From: Cydia pomonella
Taxonomy: Eukaryota; Arthropoda; Insecta; Lepidoptera; Tortricidae
Length of the DNA: 64,000 bases
Direction of reading: 5' to 3'
NCBI RefSeq assembly: GCF_033807575.1
Contig: NC_084725.1
Coordinates: 10,451,001-10,515,000 of the forward strand
Position 1 is the stretch's first letter. Each line of letters begins with the position of its first letter. The notes beneath the pieces were generated by a model. It saw nothing but the letters and a program-made list of their open reading frames with translations. It made no database searches and had not been told where the DNA came from. This document shows, in pieces, positions 51,201-62,540 of the stretch. A program made the position numbers and the translations under genes.

Positions 51201-51597
51201 CCATAGTAATTTTTAAATTTTTCGCTTTTTTTCTACTGAAAAAATGGTTTACCAACTTTGCCATACTCAATATGCCCATCAGGTTTTCGATCCGCTAACA
51301 AGAACTTGGTACTCATTTAAATTCGTAGGAGAAAGAGCCGGTGACCTCAATAGGTTTTGACCAAAAACTAATTTAGGCATAAATGGGTTAAACAGGATTT
51401 CCACACTCAATCATATCCTGCCATTTGGAAAGTATCCCAAGAATCCCGAGCTAACCTGTCTTAGATTGCATTCGTGAGCGTATGTTATTTGAAACTTCAC
51501 TACTCAGCACTATCCTGGCGATTTGCCAAGAAAATACTGCTTTAGATTCTGTATCAATTCAAATCCTCCTTTTCATAAAATCTGAGGTTTTTCGAGT
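51201..51597. other. Unassigned DNA
   Basis: Nothing recognised. Confidence 0.4.
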
Positions 51598-52385
51598 TTA
51601 AAAAAAACCGGTCAAGTGTGAGTTCGTTTACGTTCCGTACAAACTTTAAATTTTCTCATGAAAGACTTGAGCACAAGTATACTATTAGTATTATAGTGTA
51701 CAGCGCCAGCTATGGGCGAATTGGTTAACTAATTTGTGCGATCTGTATGTATGTATGTTGGTTTTTCAGGGATAATTCTTTATCATGTGAACCGATTTCA
51801 ATAATTTTTATTATATTTGAAAGATGGTGCCTTTAGTGTAATCTCATAGGAATTTCAACTATAATAAACACCCGCAAATTAAATTACAAAATGTTTTTGT
51901 TAATTTTTTTTTTTTTATCAAGATAGAGGTCTGATTTTATTTTTCCTGTAATCTTTATGACAATGTTATTATGATGTAAAAATGTCACAATTTTTCATTC
52001 GTAAACTTCGGAGATAAGGGGGGAATGGTATTTTTTTTCACATTTTCCTTCATAAGTCAATTTTTTTTCACTATGAAAAAAAAAATTGTTTTGTAATGTT
52101 CAATTTGAGCTCTTTTAAATAATACCCCACTTGACCTAGTAACTGGACTTTGAAATTTTGCCCCCTCTTTATATTGGGAAATTTCCATAATTAATACAAA
52201 TAAGATAACAAAATTACACATCCAATATGTTTGGGTTAGCGTTATTCATTACTATTCCAAATTTCAATTCGATAGCTTAAGTACTTCTCGAAATATTTAG
52301 CAATGACAGACAGACAGACGGACGGACGGACAGAGTCGCACCATAAGGGTTCCTTTTGTACCTTTTTGGTACGGAACCCTAAAAA
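51598..52385 (-). repeat. Moth repeat R, long minus-strand copy
   Basis: Starts AAAAACCGGTCAAGTGTGAG and ends GACAGACAGACGGACGGACG, then TTTTGGTACGGAACCCTAAA: the two ends of repeat R in reverse. The 790-bp interior differs from the short copy at 24976, so it is another subfamily. Confidence 0.75.
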
Positions 52386-52534
52386 CAATAAAGCTGCATT
52401 CTTAGTTTACAAATATACAGATTATGTCACCCAAAAAATGACATGTAGTATTTTTTACCTGCAAAAACGAGTAAACATTTTTATGTATTATATACAATGA
52501 AAGCCTTGCCTTAATATCTTCTCTTTCCATCCTG

Positions 52535-52790
52535 TTACCCCCTGCTGGGGTATAGGGCCCGAACCATTTTCTTCCACTGCCTCCGATCCTGGGCAGCTTA
52601 GGTAACCTCCTCCACCCCATCTCCAATACACGCAACTCTTGCTCCACGGAATGTCGCCAAGATTTAGGGCGACCATGTTTCCGCTTTCCGGGCATCTTCC
52701 AGGTCAGGGCCACTTTGGATTGGTGGGTGTCAGGCTTAGGAGTTGCCCAAACCAATGCCATTTGCACGTTTGGATCTCCTTGTGTACGAG
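52535..52790 (-). mobile_element. RTE-type LINE C-terminus with frameshift
   Basis: On the minus strand: PDTHQSKVALTWKMPGKRKH, GRPKSWRHSVEQELRVLEMG, then a frame change near 52600, after which AQDRRQWKKMVRALYPSRG and a stop (TAA, 52535-52537 on the plus strand as TTA) follow. The G-R-RGRPK-TWR and AQDR-QW motifs are typical for the end of RTE-like LINE proteins. The uninterrupted 158-codon frame (52402-52878) overstates what is real: its last part is out of frame. Confidence 0.85.
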
Positions 52791-53034
52791 TAAGCCTTAA
52801 TATAGTCCTATAAATTTTATATAAGTAAAAGAAAACAAAAAATAGTTCCTTATAAGGTCGTACCATGTAGAGGGTCAAAGCAAGTCAAGCTATATATATA
52901 TACAACCGTGCAATTATTTAGATACTGGCAGAATACATTATTTTCAAATGCCGAGTTTAATATGAGACAATTTTTTGAAATTCAATCCTTAACAACTTGT
53001 ACACAGATGAATCCCGTATGCTAGTTTGACATTT

Positions 53035-53209
53035 TAAGGCTGCGTTTCCACCTAAGATGTGCGAGGATGCGTTGCGAAGAATGTGTTCCTAAAAACGAAT
53101 AGAATCAGTACACGCTGAGCGAGGAAAGAAATGAAGTGTCTATTGGTTCTTAACAAGCACATCCCTCGCTACGCATCCTCACACATCTCTGGTGGAAACG
53201 CAGCCTTAC
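53035..53209. mobile_element. TA-flanked MITE (AGGCTGCGTTTCCACC ends)
   Basis: About 170 bp, ends AGGCTGCGTTTCCACC and GGTGGAAACGCAGCCT, with further pairing GATGTG-GAGGATGCG / CGCATCCTC-CACATC. TA duplicated on both sides. No coding. Confidence 0.85.
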
Positions 53210-53529
53210 ATACACCAAAAATAATTTGAAATATATATACAGATCTAAGACAGATATTTTTAGACAAGAAAAACTCAACAGGACAAATGTCATTGCCCTG
53301 ATCTAATGGCTTAACATTAAAAAGGAAACCGGTGACATTTATTTACTTCTAAGCTACGCCCACACCGCCATTCAATTCCGTTTTTATAGATAAGGGAATA
53401 TGAAACACGTTTATATTTACTTTACTTAAAATTCACTTGAAATTTGTAATTTTTAATTTTTTTGTATGCGTATTTTGTTGCACAAAGAAAACCTTATTTA
53501 CTACTTTTTTTTATTAGCCTAATTTGGTG
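53210..53529. other. Unassigned DNA
   Basis: Nothing recognised. Confidence 0.4.
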
Positions 53530-53735
53530 TCGCTTTACCACTCAACACTGTCTTTTGTAGTTTCCCGCCAGTCCGGAAAAAATACGTCCAAGTCGTCCCG
53601 CCATCTCCTTTTCGGCCTGTACCCTGCCCAGCACCATCTATGGTGTTCCGTGGGTCCCACTCGGTAACCATTTTGGCCCACCTTTCAGGGTGCATGCGGC
53701 AGATATGTCCAGCCCAGTCCCACTTAAGCTCATTT
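53530..53735 (-). mobile_element. RTE-type LINE C-terminus with frameshift
   Basis: On the minus strand: ELKWDWAGHICRMHPERWAK, MVTEWDPRN, DGAGQGTGRK, then a frame change near 53610 and KRRWRDDLDVFFPDWRETT, KDSVEW. The KW-WAGH and TEW-PR motifs and the RWRDDLD block are those of RTE-like LINEs. No tail preserved. Confidence 0.85.
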
Positions 53736-54092
53736 ACTACTAGGCGAACTTAATGCCATGAGTAATTCTCAACAACAGTCGATGATTCAGATGAAAATTG
53801 GCAGTGTATACATATTTTTAGCTCATTGTGCGTATCGATATTTTCAGACGTGACCGTACAGTGTGGAAAAAATCATGGGCCCTTGATGGAAAGTGCCTTA
53901 AAACCTTTAGTTTCTTTAAAAATAAACAAAACTGTATTCAAAGCTCAGATCATAGAAATCTATGATTCAAAGGTTTATTTAATTCTCTGGTTCGGGAATC
54001 GAACCGACTAAAAAAAACAATATCCAATCCTAAAAGTGAAGTCCTAATGTATGTTAAACAGTTTACAGCGTTCTTGAATATAAAAAAGTGAT
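53736..54092. other. Unassigned DNA
   Basis: Nothing recognised. Confidence 0.4.
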
Positions 54093-54100
54093 ATGCATTC

Positions 54101-54245
54101 CAGTGGCGGCGCGTCACAAACATTCGTAGGGAACCCGGAGCTAATTTTGCTTTCCTTTTCTCCATGAACCGATCATGAAAGTACTCAACGGGCTGAAGTT
54201 TAGACAAGCCGGTGGGAATCGAGTTCTTTGAACGATCCGCCACTG
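54101..54245. mobile_element. hAT-like MITE D, copy 2
   Basis: 145 bp, ends CAGTGGCGG / CCGCCACTG, flanked by perfect ATGCATTC (54093-54100, 54246-54253). Nearly the same as the copy at 33690. Confidence 0.95.
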
Positions 54246-54253
54246 ATGCATTC

Positions 54254-54859
54254 ATACAGGTTGTTTTTATTGACACTTTCACGCAAGCACCCGCATAAAA
54301 ATATTTTAAAAAAGCATTTTCTCGGGAATCCTTATTTTTTATTCAAATTAGTACTGAAAACATGGCGGTCCTGGAATTATTCATTTGGCGTTAATGTAAC
54401 AATTTTCCCCTTATTCCAACCTTATCACGGAAAAATGGCGTATACGACCTAACTTAACTATTAACATGAGCTCTTTCGAGCAAATATGAATAAAGATAAC
54501 AGAAATTTAAAAAAAATCTCGCCTAAGTGCGTAATGAGATTTGGGGTTCCCTGTTTTGTGGAACCAATTTGTTTTATACATGTTTTGGCATGTTGGAGGG
54601 GCCACAATTGCCTTCGGAGCATTGCATAATCTTATTAATTTTGTATTATTAAGTAGGGTTCGTCTTATGGTTATAAATATATCACTGGTTATTTGATTTA
54701 TTCAACCAAATAAGAAATAAAAATTCAATTTTTGAGCATTTATGTTTGCGTGAAGAAACAAAAGCAATTAGGGTTTATGACATGGGATGTTATCGAAATA
54801 CGTGGTTAACAGAAATGTATTTTTATAAACGAGAGGTATGAGCATTGTGAATGTCATCT
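54254..54859. other. Unassigned DNA
   Basis: Nothing recognised. Confidence 0.4.
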
Positions 54860-55080
54860 CGCTTTGTGTGGTAGGGCACAGCGCAGCGGCTGTCATTCCA
54901 GATCTAAAGCAGAGCCCAACTGGGGAAGTACCTCCACCTTACAGAACCGCAGCCAAATAACACTAGACCCTACTCATAGTGTTGCGTTCCTGCCGGTGAG
55001 TGAGGTTGCCAGAGCTGGAGACTGCTTACTGCCAGGCGGGCCGTATGCTTGTTTGCCACCGACGTAGTATAAAAAAATGC
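54830..55080 (+). mobile_element. LINE 3' region, internally deleted
   Basis: CTCGCTTTGTGTGGTAGGGC, AAGTACCTCCACCTTACAGA, AACACTAGACCCTACTCATA, then TTACTGCCAGGCGGGCCGTA and CACCGACGTAGTAT. Compared with 61720-62090, about 75 bp between the GGTTGCCAGAGCT and the GACTGCTTAC words are missing. The frame 54864-55067 is not a gene. Confidence 0.8.
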
Positions 55081-55299
55081 AACAGGAGTGTTGACAACGC
55101 GCAAGAGAAAGGTCCTTATTTTAACAGCTTCATACAAGATTGTGTAACGTAAGAGTTTACAGAACCCTTAAAACATTTCTTTATAGAAAACGCCGCTATA
55201 AAGTTTTGCGAATGCCATCTACTGTAACAGGCAGCTCGTAAAATTTTATGTCGCTTACATCATAAAAATATTGTACAAGCGAATTGTTTCGTTAAGAGA

Positions 55300-55437
55300 C
55301 CACACACTAGCGTGTCTCGAGCGTCGGCGAGTAGTAAAATCTATGGCTGCTGCTCGACGCAACGTTGGCGCAACTAACCAGCTTTCCACAGCGCTGACTA
55401 GACGCCGACGCTCACAAGACGCAAGTGTGACCTCTCC
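55300..55437. mobile_element. Hairpin MITE, relative of 2471-2624
   Basis: AGAGACCACACACTAGCG and TCGAGCGTCGGCGAGTAG on the left; GACTAGACGCCGACGCTC and GCAAGTGTGACCTCT on the right. Duplication not clear. Confidence 0.75.
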
Positions 55438-55495
55438 AAGGTAATTAAAACAATAAATATTACTTCGCTAATCCGCGAAAAGATAACGTGCTTGT
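55438..55495 (+). mobile_element. Single end of the 12384-type element
   Basis: TAATTAAAACAATAAATATT, ACTTCGCTAATCCGCG and AAGATAACGTG match the left end at 12384. The rest of the element is missing. It starts directly after the MITE. Confidence 0.7.
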
Positions 55496-56310
55496 CAATA
55501 TATTTGACTTAAAAAAATCAAACCAAATGAAATCCAAATGAACGTAACAAAAAAAAAATCATTTCAAATCATCATTTCAAATTCAATTCTACCAGCTAAC
55601 ATAAGGAAACAACTCAAAATTTGCATCTGATTACTTTGCCTCACATGTGGATAAAATTCAACTTTCTCATTCGTTTCTGAACAATCGAGAGGGCCTTTGC
55701 CATTTTAATAACAAGACATCCGTGAGACACAGACATATTAAATGGTATTTTAAAATAAAAAAATTCGTGAGTGACCCGTCGTAACATGTTTAATAGGGCC
55801 TTTACCAGTTGATAAAAAATAGCTCCTAGTGCACGCCACATGTCATCCAAAACCGCTCGAACCCTCGGAACCAAGATTTAGGTTAGCAATTCCATGGGTC
55901 CGATTACGGTCCCGCGATTGATACTGGTGCCTGCTTATTTCTAAAATTGAAACGTATATACCCCCACTCCATTTTGAGGTTATTGAGGAGTTTTTAGACA
56001 ATTGAGGTATGTGGGAGATGTGCATTTTAATTCCCTAATCGGATTTCCCAAATTAAGGTAAGGCACAAAAATGCCAGAATATAAATGTAGTGTTTAGACT
56101 CCTATACGTTTAATTAACCAAACGGAGATATTTATATATTTTTTTAATATGAAACCATCAATGAAGTAATGAAAAGTATACGTTGGTAGTTTATGTTTTC
56201 GCTGTGTGTTTCATACTGGCACTTTTGATTATTAGGTACGAGTACAAGCTTTTATGTAACTTGTATGTATGATGTATAAACATACCATACCATTTTAATA
56301 ACAAACAAAT
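55496..56310. other. Unassigned DNA
   Basis: CATTTCAAAT words and two minus frames of no known family (55641-55874, 55843-56025). Confidence 0.4.
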
Positions 56311-56545
56311 TTAACTTGCAAGATTTGACCCACTTCCCGGTTTCCGATGAAGCTGCAATTTTGCATACATATGTAACTCGGGTGACAATGCAATATTATG
56401 ATACCATCGAGCTGATCTCATTATGGAGACAGGAGGTGGCCATAGGAACTCTGTGATAAAACTCATCTAGATGAGTATTAGTTGCCTGGGAAAAGAAAAG
56501 TACAGACAACGATAAGTCAGCGATAAAAGCTTGTATCAAAAATGT
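56311..56545 (+). repeat. Repeat family K, longer copy
   Basis: TTAACTTGCAAGATTTGACC, CACTTCCCGGTTTCCGATGA, CGGGTGACAATGCAATATTA, then ACCATCGAGCTGATCTCATT, GAGACAGGAGGTGGCCATAG and GAGTATTAGTTGCCTGGGAA. I recall the second half from noctuid gene flanks; Helitron origin is a guess. Confidence 0.6.
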
Positions 56546-56636
56546 TTTTACTGAAAACTTATTTCTAGTAGAATCGATATAACACAAAAAAATCTGTCTC
56601 ACAAAGAAATTCGTACACAAAACTGACAACTGCAGT

Positions 56637-56813
56637 CAATGCCGGATTTAGAGGTCGGGAGGCCTCGGGCAATAAAGGAGTGGAGGCCCCCTGGCCCCAA
56701 ATTATTTTCCAAATTTTAATGGTAAATTTTCAGAAGTCTCTATTGTGGGGGCCCGTCTTTTATGGAGGCCCCGGGGCTGTGGCCCCGGTTGCCCTCCCCT
56801 AAATCCGGCCCTG
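56637..56813. mobile_element. hAT-like MITE with 8-bp duplication
   Basis: 177 bp. The right end is CCTAAATCCGGCCCTG; the left end CAATGCCGGATTTAG is the same with two changes. Perfect ACTGCAGT on both sides (56629-56636, 56814-56821). Very GC-rich arms (GGCCCCGGGGC) flank an AT-rich centre. Confidence 0.92.
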
Positions 56814-56821
56814 ACTGCAGT

Positions 56822-57395
56822 CGTTGTATCTATACAAAACCATTCCATTTGTCTCCCTTTACTCTACGTATTCAATGCACTATAAACTAGACATGAAAAC
56901 GGACAACGACACTTGTTTTCCCCAGACCTGGCGTAAACAGGAAAAAAATATAAAAAACGTCAGAACTTTTCCCGAATTAGGAGACTTAACGGAACTCCTG
57001 ACAATTCAATCTACGCATGCTAATTTATTCTCCCGTAGGGTTGCAAGAGTAGCGTTTTTTGCTAGCATGTCGGGAATGTAGATTATTTGTCGATCCTCTA
57101 CGAATATTCAAATATGTTTTTTTTTATTATAATTTATATGATTAAGTTACACATGCAATAATATAACCATTAAAAAATACAACTAAAAATGTACACAAAA
57201 AAACCGTTCCCCGCCGTCCCCGGTGCGTCCCCGTTTCTACCGCGAAAGGAACAAATATGTTTTGTAAACAATTGAAAAAAAGTCTGTTAAAAATTGTTTT
57301 AAATTTAGGTTTAGTCTTATTTTTAGTTCAGTTATACTCAGATCAAGATTAAGTATATAAAGATGTCTAACGTAAATAAATACTAGTGACTCTGT
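56822..57395. other. Unassigned DNA
   Basis: An 85-codon frame at 56824-57081 without a domain. CCGTTCCCCGCCGTCCCCGG at 57204-57225 is an isolated GC patch. Confidence 0.4.
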
Positions 57396-57399
57396 GAAC

Positions 57400-57530
57400 T
57401 GCAGATCGCGCGGACCCCAATCTCTCCGCCATTTTGAAAATTTTCCGAAAACTGAATCGATAAACGAATGCTTAATTCTTGAACCTGCTCATAAAATTTC
57501 GCGAGAAACGATTGAGAAATACGACCTGAA
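57400..57530 (+). repeat. Repeat family J, longer copy
   Basis: GATCGCGCGGACCCCAATCT, CTCCGCCATTTTGAAAATTT, then TGAACCTGCTCATAAAATTT and GAAACGATTGAGAAATACGA, whose complement is at 32462-32512. Confidence 0.6.
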
Positions 57531-57904
57531 GAGTATTTTTGTCCAATCTGTAAATTAAAGAAATTTAGTAATGATCGTTTCAGTTTACAGGAATACAGAG
57601 AACAAGAGCTATTTCTTCATAAACTATTTCAACACCTATCAGCGAAAAATATTCAAAGTGCTACCAAAAAATTAAAATGAATTAAACATTCATTAAAATT
57701 TTACCAGTATTCTAGGAATGAAGCTGGCAACCCCGGCAACATTTTTCAGGAAAGCCGGGGGAATTGGACCGGGTATGGATTTAATGAAGTTTGTCGCATT
57801 GTCGTGTTGATTTTTATTTTGTTGTCTATTTGCAAATTATTTACGTGTAGATTGCAGACATTAAGCTGATTTGTAGTCAACGATATAAAAAATACGTTAA
57901 TCGG

Positions 57905-57985
57905 GCCAATTCGAACGTACACTGACATCAGAATGGTATCTGAATGATGTCATTTAGCTATCGTGCGACTCGCTCGCGCCAAAAT
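57905..57985 (+). mobile_element. MITE family M, half copy
   Basis: GGGCCAATTCGAACGTACAC, TCAGAATGGTATCTGAATGA, GCGACTCGCTCGCGCC. Half of a hairpin element also seen at 58985 and 63530. Confidence 0.6.
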
Positions 57986-58315
57986 AAAAATAAGAAATAC
58001 CTACTTACATGATAACTGAATTATATATATTAATGGTAGCTAAACAAAATAGGCATCCTGGGTACTTTTTTACGATATAAAAAGGGAGTGGGGTGTTAGT
58101 AATACATATATCGTGCTATCATACAGCTATTAACCTTTAAACTTTTACTACTAACTTTTACTTTTACATGTCAGTAAAATAACAAAGTGTCGTTCCGCGA
58201 CAAAAGGAAATTGGAGCTTTTACGAATTCATTAGATCTCTTATTAAGTATGCTCCAAATACAAAGTTGGACTTTTTATAGGTACGAGTTTACAGGTAGAG
58301 TATATACTTACCTAC
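57986..58315. other. Unassigned DNA
   Basis: Nothing recognised. Confidence 0.4.
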
Positions 58316-58465
58316 TTACTCCGTTGGCTTAGCGACCCAAAATGAGCGCCACTTTTCTCGGTCCTGTGCGACTTCTCGCCAATTGTTGACTCGAAGTTCG
58401 CGCAGATCCGCCTCCACCATGTCGCTCCAGCGATACCCGGGGAGTCCGATAGGACATCCTCCTGC
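58316..58465 (-). mobile_element. LINE C-terminus, open frame to its stop
   Basis: On the minus strand: AGGCPIGLPGYRWSDMVEAD, LRELRVNNWREVAQDREKWR, SFWVAKPTE, stop at 58316-58318. The RW-D-VE-DL-EL-V-NW--VAQDR--WR motif is the last part of an RTE-like LINE protein. The 61-codon frame on the same strand at 58329-58514 is in another phase and not real. Upstream limit unclear. Confidence 0.85.
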
Positions 58466-58984
58466 TGGCTGCTCTTTTTACGTTCCGATCTTCATCTATT
58501 CTCTCAAGGTACATACGAATTACGATTCTTTCTTTTTTTATCCCATGCTTTAGTCCGACAATTTAATGACACAATTATTATTTAGTTACTGATAGTTAAC
58601 AATAGGTAAGTGCTAACTGTTCCATATTAACCTTCTCCGACTTTTTGTCTATCCTTAAGTCGGTTAATAACAAAGGCCTCCTAAAGTAAGTTTTTCTGTA
58701 AATACATTACGGCCGGAAGGATTGTCGGCAGTTTTAAGAGCGGATCCAGTTGAGATAAAAGACTAATCAGATGGCCCACTTGCCACGGACATAGTTGTCT
58801 AGAAGATTTTATATTAAAACTATACTTGGATCGTATTAAGGAAGAAAATCGGGAGGAAACCCTCAGAATGACAGACAGATGGAGGCTAGCTAAGATAAAA
58901 CTTTACGACAAGTCGACAAACCCGGTAAACACGTGGAAATAGACATGTTACGCACAGTTTTTGTTTTAAAGACCCTATCAAGCC
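58466..58984. other. Unassigned DNA
   Basis: Nothing recognised. Confidence 0.4.
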
Positions 58985-59100
58985 AATTCGAACATACCCT
59001 AACATTAGAATGATATTTTAATCGTGTTATCCAGTTATCGTGCCATTTCGTACGAGCGAAATGCACGATAACTAAATGGGTATTTCGAACACATACAGAA
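58985..59100 (+). mobile_element. MITE family M, compact copy
   Basis: GCCAATTCGAACATACCCTA at the left and TGGGTATTTCGAACAC at the right; the middle CAGTTATCGTGC-ATTTCG / CGAAATGCACGATAACT is a tight stem with loop TACGAG. Confidence 0.7.
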
Positions 59101-60179
59101 AGACCGGTGTTTTATGGAAACATTAAGCGTTGGGGAATTCAGACCAGCTCCCCAAAGACTGGCTTACTCTGAAGAAACGGACTACAATATCTGCGTATTT
59201 TTTAACTCCGTGTTCTAACCATAATAGTCCTAGTTTAGAGTTAAGGTAATAAAGTGGAACCTAGGCTAGTCTAGAATTTAGCTGAAAAGCGCTCTAATGG
59301 AGTAGTATTAATGATGACATGTTATTTGACATCCTCAAGATTTCCACGACACAAGTTTTATTTACCTTACTTACGACACAATTCGATACGATACGGATTA
59401 CATGTCAGTGTCAAAAGTGACGTTTCTTCAAACAAAAACGTCTTAGTAGTTTTGTTTAAGAAATAAGAATGTCCTATGACAAAAATGTTATATCTAGTAT
59501 TCTATCGAAACTATATCCACGTCCCATAGCCAGGGGTCGCGAAATAAAATTCCCCAGACTTCGTCGAATAAATCACCGCGGAGCAAGTTATAATGAAGGA
59601 GCGAGACGCAAGATTAATGATGTTTTGTCTCCGTCTACGGAAAGTTTTATAATAAGAATTGTAAAGCGGACTAATGAATAGATGCAGATATCCAAGTTGA
59701 GTAGAAATGGATACAATTTTGATGAGGTGAAGTTTTCGACTGACTTATTTATTGACAGGAATACAAGAGAAATGGGTGTTTTCAAGTTCAAATTGGACTT
59801 TTGGAAATTTAAATTTTATAAGTAGGGCTTGCAAAGTTATTTTCCGAGGCGGAGTGAATATACTGTCATTAATTCTTAATTATAAAATGTCTTAAAGGCG
59901 TAATAAAACAATGGCAAAGACAGGCAAATAAGCTGTTGATTACCTACTCTTGAATATAAAATAGTTGTTTGTTGTACAAGGGAGTAAAGTTGCCGTTTAA
60001 CCCTTCGTGATAATATCGATATCCGAGTAAACGAAACATTCCAAAATTGAAATCGATTGGTTTGAAAGGTGGAATCTTGAGCGTTGAGAGGGTTTAAAGG
60101 CACGAGGGGTAAAAATATTTTGCTCACGAATGAAACACGAAAAATAAAACATTACGATTGAAATTTAAACCAACGTAAA
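59101..60179. other. Mostly unassigned; family H arm at 59383-59445
   Basis: 59383-59445 (GATACGATACGGATTACATG, GACGTTTCTTCAAACAAAAA) is the complement of the right arm and loop of the 26669 hairpin. Frames at 59469-59681 and 59876-60127 have no domain. Confidence 0.45.
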
Positions 60180-60181
60180 TA

Positions 60182-60317
60182 GCCAGGTCCACACTGAGCG
60201 AGCATACGCGCGAGGCAATTTTCTCACGCACAATACGGCCTATGTAGACGTGCCTTGGCCGAGGCGGCGCGCTCAGGCGAGGAAAACGCGCGTATGCTCG
60301 CTCAGTGTGGACCCGGC
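60182..60317. mobile_element. TA-flanked hairpin MITE
   Basis: 136 bp between TA (60180-60181, 60318-60319). Ends GCCAGGTCCACACTGAGCGA and, from the right, GCCGGGTCCACACTGAGCGA; the arms match over about 31 bp with one change (GCATACGCGCG on both). GC-rich. Confidence 0.92.
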
Positions 60318-61429
60318 TAATAACGAACGAATAAGTAAAAATATTTATGATTAAAGATCATCACTTAAAAGTGAATTCTATCAGCCAACATGAGCAAACA
60401 ACTCAAAAACATCAGATTATTTTGCCACACGTGTGGATTAAATGAAATTTTCTGATCAATCATTGAAGTACAAAGAGAGTCCTTACGAGTTGATAGCTTA
60501 CGATTAATATTACCATCTAAATTAATTATGCAGTCTTATCGACTTTTAGTGTTAGTCGTAATTTTACAGCATCAAATAAAATAAATGCGTGATAGTTCTT
60601 AAACACTTCATTACAAATTAGGACCCGTAAATGCTTTAATGAACACTATTTATTTACCCCCATTACACCCCTAACGTTAACCTCAATGACCAGTTAACCC
60701 ACGTTCGGCCACACAGGGTCGTTTAGACCCCACAAACTAGCGTTTTTATACCCACCTGAATTAACACGTTTGGACCCCGCAAGCTGTTTGTATAAAATTA
60801 TTATCCGATTTTGTGTGAATGTTGTACTATTTAGGTTCAGTTAGGGGTGTGTTTAATATTTCGGAAAACTATATTTAAGGCTTATTAAGACTTCTTATAT
60901 TCATAGATAAAAAAATCGGCCTAGAGCATATCGGGCTATGCTTAGTGTAGGGTTTCGTAGTTACAATTCTATCAGAAAAGGCCAAACGGGGCCTATTAAT
61001 TAGTAACATTACAAGCATGAGGGCGTACCGTGGTAGCGCTTTATACGTCTTTTTACTAAGAAGAGAAGATTTTTGGCAATAACTCAAAAACGGCTGGACC
61101 GCTCATGTTCGCTATAGTTTTTATTGAAAGTATTTACTAAGTTTTTGTTTTGGAGCGATTATTTGAGAAAAAAAAAAGGTAATGTTGAAACAAACGTTTC
61201 CCTTTTTATATTTTGAGCAAACAAGCATACGGTGTCCATTATCGTAGCTTATAAGATGTAGATGGCGTGTACTCAATGAATATAAAATATGTATATAACT
61301 CATTGTTATGATTTCTGTTTACTTAAATTTTGTTTTATTTACAGGTAAGCAATTGACGATTACATCTACTACCTACTACAGATATAATGCCGGTATGTAA
61401 CTTCATAAAATATATTTCTAGATCGACCC
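60318..61429. other. Unassigned DNA
   Basis: 61205-61270 has AAACAAGCATACGGTGTCCA, a possible worn LINE 3' end. Nothing else. Confidence 0.4.
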
Positions 61430-61620
61430 GTACCCCTAGTGTAAATTTGATCGACGTCATAACGTGACGAACGCGTTTGCGTTAAGTCTCATTTTGTATA
61501 GGATTTTGAGTTTCCAAAACGTCCCGCTTGGCGCGCTCTTTCTAAATCCAATACAAAATGAGACTAAACGCAAACGCGTACGTCACGTTTCGAAATCGAA
61601 TTTATTTGCACTAGGGGTAC
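61430..61620 (+). mobile_element. MITE family A, copy 6
   Basis: 191 bp, GTACCCCTAGTGTAAATTTG to GCACTAGGGGTAC, centre CCCGCTTGGCGCGCTC. Closest to copy 1 (both read GACGAACGCG). The frame 61464-61685 starts in it. Confidence 0.92.
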
Positions 61621-61721
61621 TGAACGCACGAAAGCATGACTTTATAGGAATCCCTTTCAATTTAATAATTATTGTGTGTTTGTAACTTCTTCAAAATCAA
61701 AAGTGCAATAAAGTCGGAATC

Positions 61722-62095
61722 GATATTTTTTTTTAATACTACGTCGGTGGCAAACAAGTATACGGCCCGCCTGATGGTAAGCAGCCTCCGTAGCCTATGT
61801 ACGCCTGCAACTCCAGAGGAGTTACATGCGCGTTGCCGACCCTAAACCCGCCCCCCTCGTTGAGCTCTGGCAACCTTACTCACCGGCGGGAACACAACAC
61901 TATGAGTAGGGTCTAGTGTTATTTGGCTGCTGTTTTCTGTAAGGTGGAGGTACTTCTCCAGTTGGGCTCTGCTCTAGATCTGGAATGACATCCACTGGCT
62001 GTGCCCTACCACACAAAGCGAGATAACATTCACAATGCCCACACCTCTCTTTTGGACGTAGTTTAAGGACGTACCCGGGTCCAATATGTGAAGTC
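61722..62095 (-). mobile_element. LINE 3' untranslated region, longest copy
   Basis: Minus strand from 62095: GTACGTCCTTAAACTACGTC, TCGCTTTGTGTGGTAGGGCA, ACCTCCACCTTACAGAAAAC, AGGTTGCCAGAGCTCAACGA, GGGTCGGCAACGCGCATGTA, GTGTGCCACC-type end GCCACCGACGTAGTATTAAA. The reference copy for the shorter ones here. The frame 61900-62097 lies in it and is not a gene. Confidence 0.85.
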
Positions 62096-62540
62096 ATTTC
62101 CCCAGACCATTGATAGACAAATCTTATTTGCTTACAACTTACAATTCTTTTCCTCCCCCAAAAACCTTATGCAGCAGGCACTTGAGGGGTACTTCAGTTT
62201 CAAATAACGGTCTGATCACGAGCTATTCCTATTTCTTGCCGAGCACGGGCGATTTGTAGGCTCACAAAACCAGTTTTATTTATTTTTAAACAGCACATCA
62301 AAAAGGTACTTCAGGCGGGCTTAATGCCTCATGACATTCTCTACCAGTCAACAATAGGGCCAAACAGGAAATGTCAAGTTGGATGCAGTACTGAAAATGT
62401 CAACTTGGTAATTCAAATATCAAACATTTATTCAGCAAATAGGCCACAGGGGCACTTTTACATGTCCATTTTTACAAACAATAAGAATTAAAAAAAAAAA
62501 CAATTACAAATATGGAATCGATGAAATAATAAATACTTTA
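62096..62540. other. Unassigned DNA
   Basis: Nothing recognised. Confidence 0.4.

Noticed and set aside
52402..52878. A 158-codon minus-strand frame as a gene
   Set aside because: It is the frameshifted end of an RTE-type LINE with chance sequence at both sides; the true C-terminal motif lies in another phase.
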